Source: Atherinomorus stipes (taxonomy: Eukaryota; Chordata; Actinopteri; Atheriniformes; Atherinidae). Taken from it: 64,000 nt of DNA. Where the stretch lies: positions 186,001 to 250,000 of the forward strand of contig JALJCO010001015.1 in assembly GCA_023101725.1 (NCBI GenBank), written 5' to 3'. The translations under genes and the position numbers were made by a program. The notes beneath the pieces were generated by a model. It worked only from the letters and a program-made list of their open reading frames with translations, was not told the DNA's origin and searched no databases. Shown here piece by piece: positions 63,171 to 64,000 of this stretch (position 1 is the first letter of the stretch; each line of letters starts with the position of its first letter).

Positions 63171-64000
63171 TGTGGAAAAGGCCCCCTCTAGCGGTTGTAC
63201 AGTGTATTGCCTGTCGTCTGAACTTTCTCTCCCCTGCTTGCTTGTACCTGCCTGCCAGCCAATCAGAGACTACTTGCATCAGATGACTGTTAATTAGTCC
63301 AGACGGTTCTGCACGGCAACAAGTTCGCTCCTTTCTGGAATCTTACAATCCCTTTCGAGACAGTTCAGTTCGTACCAGCTGTCATCTGGTGGAAGTGCGT
63401 CTAGTGCAAGTGAGTGAGAGAATGTTCTTGAAGTCAACTGTTATTTGCTTTGTAATGGCCTGGTAGAATACTTGTTCAGCTAATTAAGCTTGTTTTCCGT
63501 GAATTCGCCTGTAGCAGATAAGTTTTTGCCTGTTAAGGTTTCCGGTGGTTTTTCGTGTTGTTATTCATAAACCTGTGACCGACATTCACGGCGATATTGC
63601 CACTGTCTGAGGGAAAAGTTAGGTTCAGCTAACATGGGTGTGACTCAGCAATCTGAGGCAGATAACCTGCCTGCAACCTTTGGCCAGTAGGTGGCAGTGT
63701 TACCTCAAGAGTGACACCACTTTCAGATATAAAGCCTTTTTCTGCAGTTATTTCTTTATTGTACGGTTTATTTATGTGAATAGCCTGTATACATATGTAA
63801 GGAAAATACAGCGGTTATATTTGCTTTATATGTTCAAATGCTTATATTGTTTTGTGATTTATTTGCCTCATTCAGAACCACTGATTCCCCAGACGGCTGT
63901 ACAACATCTGTAACTTGTGGTGGAAATAAAGAAAAGGGTCAAGCACATCATCGTGGTTCTGATAGATCACCTGCTGCGGGTTCTGCACACACGATCCAGT
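63171..64000 (+). repeat. 3' LTR of BEL/Pao element (truncated by window end)
   Basis: It aligns to 56501-57332 with one substitution (GCC/GCT near 63448) and four single-base indels, all in or beside short homopolymers. AATAAA is at 63925-63930. About 31 bp remain beyond the window. Confidence 0.95.

Larger units (their letters stand above)
56501..64000 (+). mobile_element. BEL/Pao LTR retrotransposon, nearly complete, 3' LTR cut by window edge
   Basis: Two near-identical LTRs flank gag-protease-RT-RNase H-integrase in the order typical of BEL/Pao. The tRNA primer site, polypurine tract and integrase motifs are all present, and no envelope frame follows integrase. The inferred full length is about 7.5 kb. 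TTAGC directly precedes the 5' LTR as a candidate 5 bp target duplication; the partner lies outside the window. The LTRs differ at only five positions in about 830 bp, so the insertion is recent. Coding continuity is interrupted only by single-base shifts near 57,597, 57,860 and 59,433. Confidence 0.95.

Overview
The window is teleost fish genomic DNA. Two recognisable vertebrate genes have spliced exons with GT-AG introns, and the sequence around them is crowded with fish-type transposons (Tc1/mariner, hAT-like, TTAA-target MITEs, tRNA-derived SINEs, a BEL/Pao LTR element) and microsatellites. No operon-like or bacterial feature is present. Coordinates and joins come from reading splice sites and frames by eye; no search was run.

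Left part (1-25,927, plus strand): the 3' end of dpp10 (inactive dipeptidyl peptidase 10, a Kv4 channel auxiliary subunit). Eleven exons, 902 nt, are read in one continuous frame and encode the last 299 residues, which form the C-terminal alpha/beta-hydrolase domain. The beta-propeller, membrane segment and start codon lie off the left edge. The introns carry a Tc1-type MITE family, an ~880 bp foldback element, an AAGTATACTT-rich MITE, a hAT-like element with target duplication, SINEs and a palindromic cluster of tRNA-like modules. One intron spans 10.7 kb.

Middle (25,928-40,650): no convincing gene. It holds several copies of a ~220 bp palindromic MITE, an AATTCAATTG-type degenerate satellite, a TA-flanked DNA element containing a 22-bp tandem repeat, a strongly G-rich/A-poor block (35.4-36.25 kb) and an A/T homopolymer block (39.6-40.1 kb).

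40.65-46.87 kb (minus strand): a complete alpha-tubulin gene (4 coding exons, 449 aa, tuba8-like by residue signature). Position 40 is arginine instead of the acetylatable lysine.

46.9-56.5 kb: intergenic repeats, including a Tc1 transposase relic interrupted by a second element that itself contains a TTAA-flanked MITE.

56.5-64.0 kb: a nearly complete, very young BEL/Pao LTR retrotransposon. It has an 863 bp 5' LTR, a primer-binding site matching tRNA-Tyr, gag with zinc knuckles, protease, RT, RNase H, integrase, a polypurine tract, and a 3' LTR cut off by the window edge about 31 bp short. The coding region is broken only by single-base shifts, and the two LTRs differ by one substitution and four 1-base indels.
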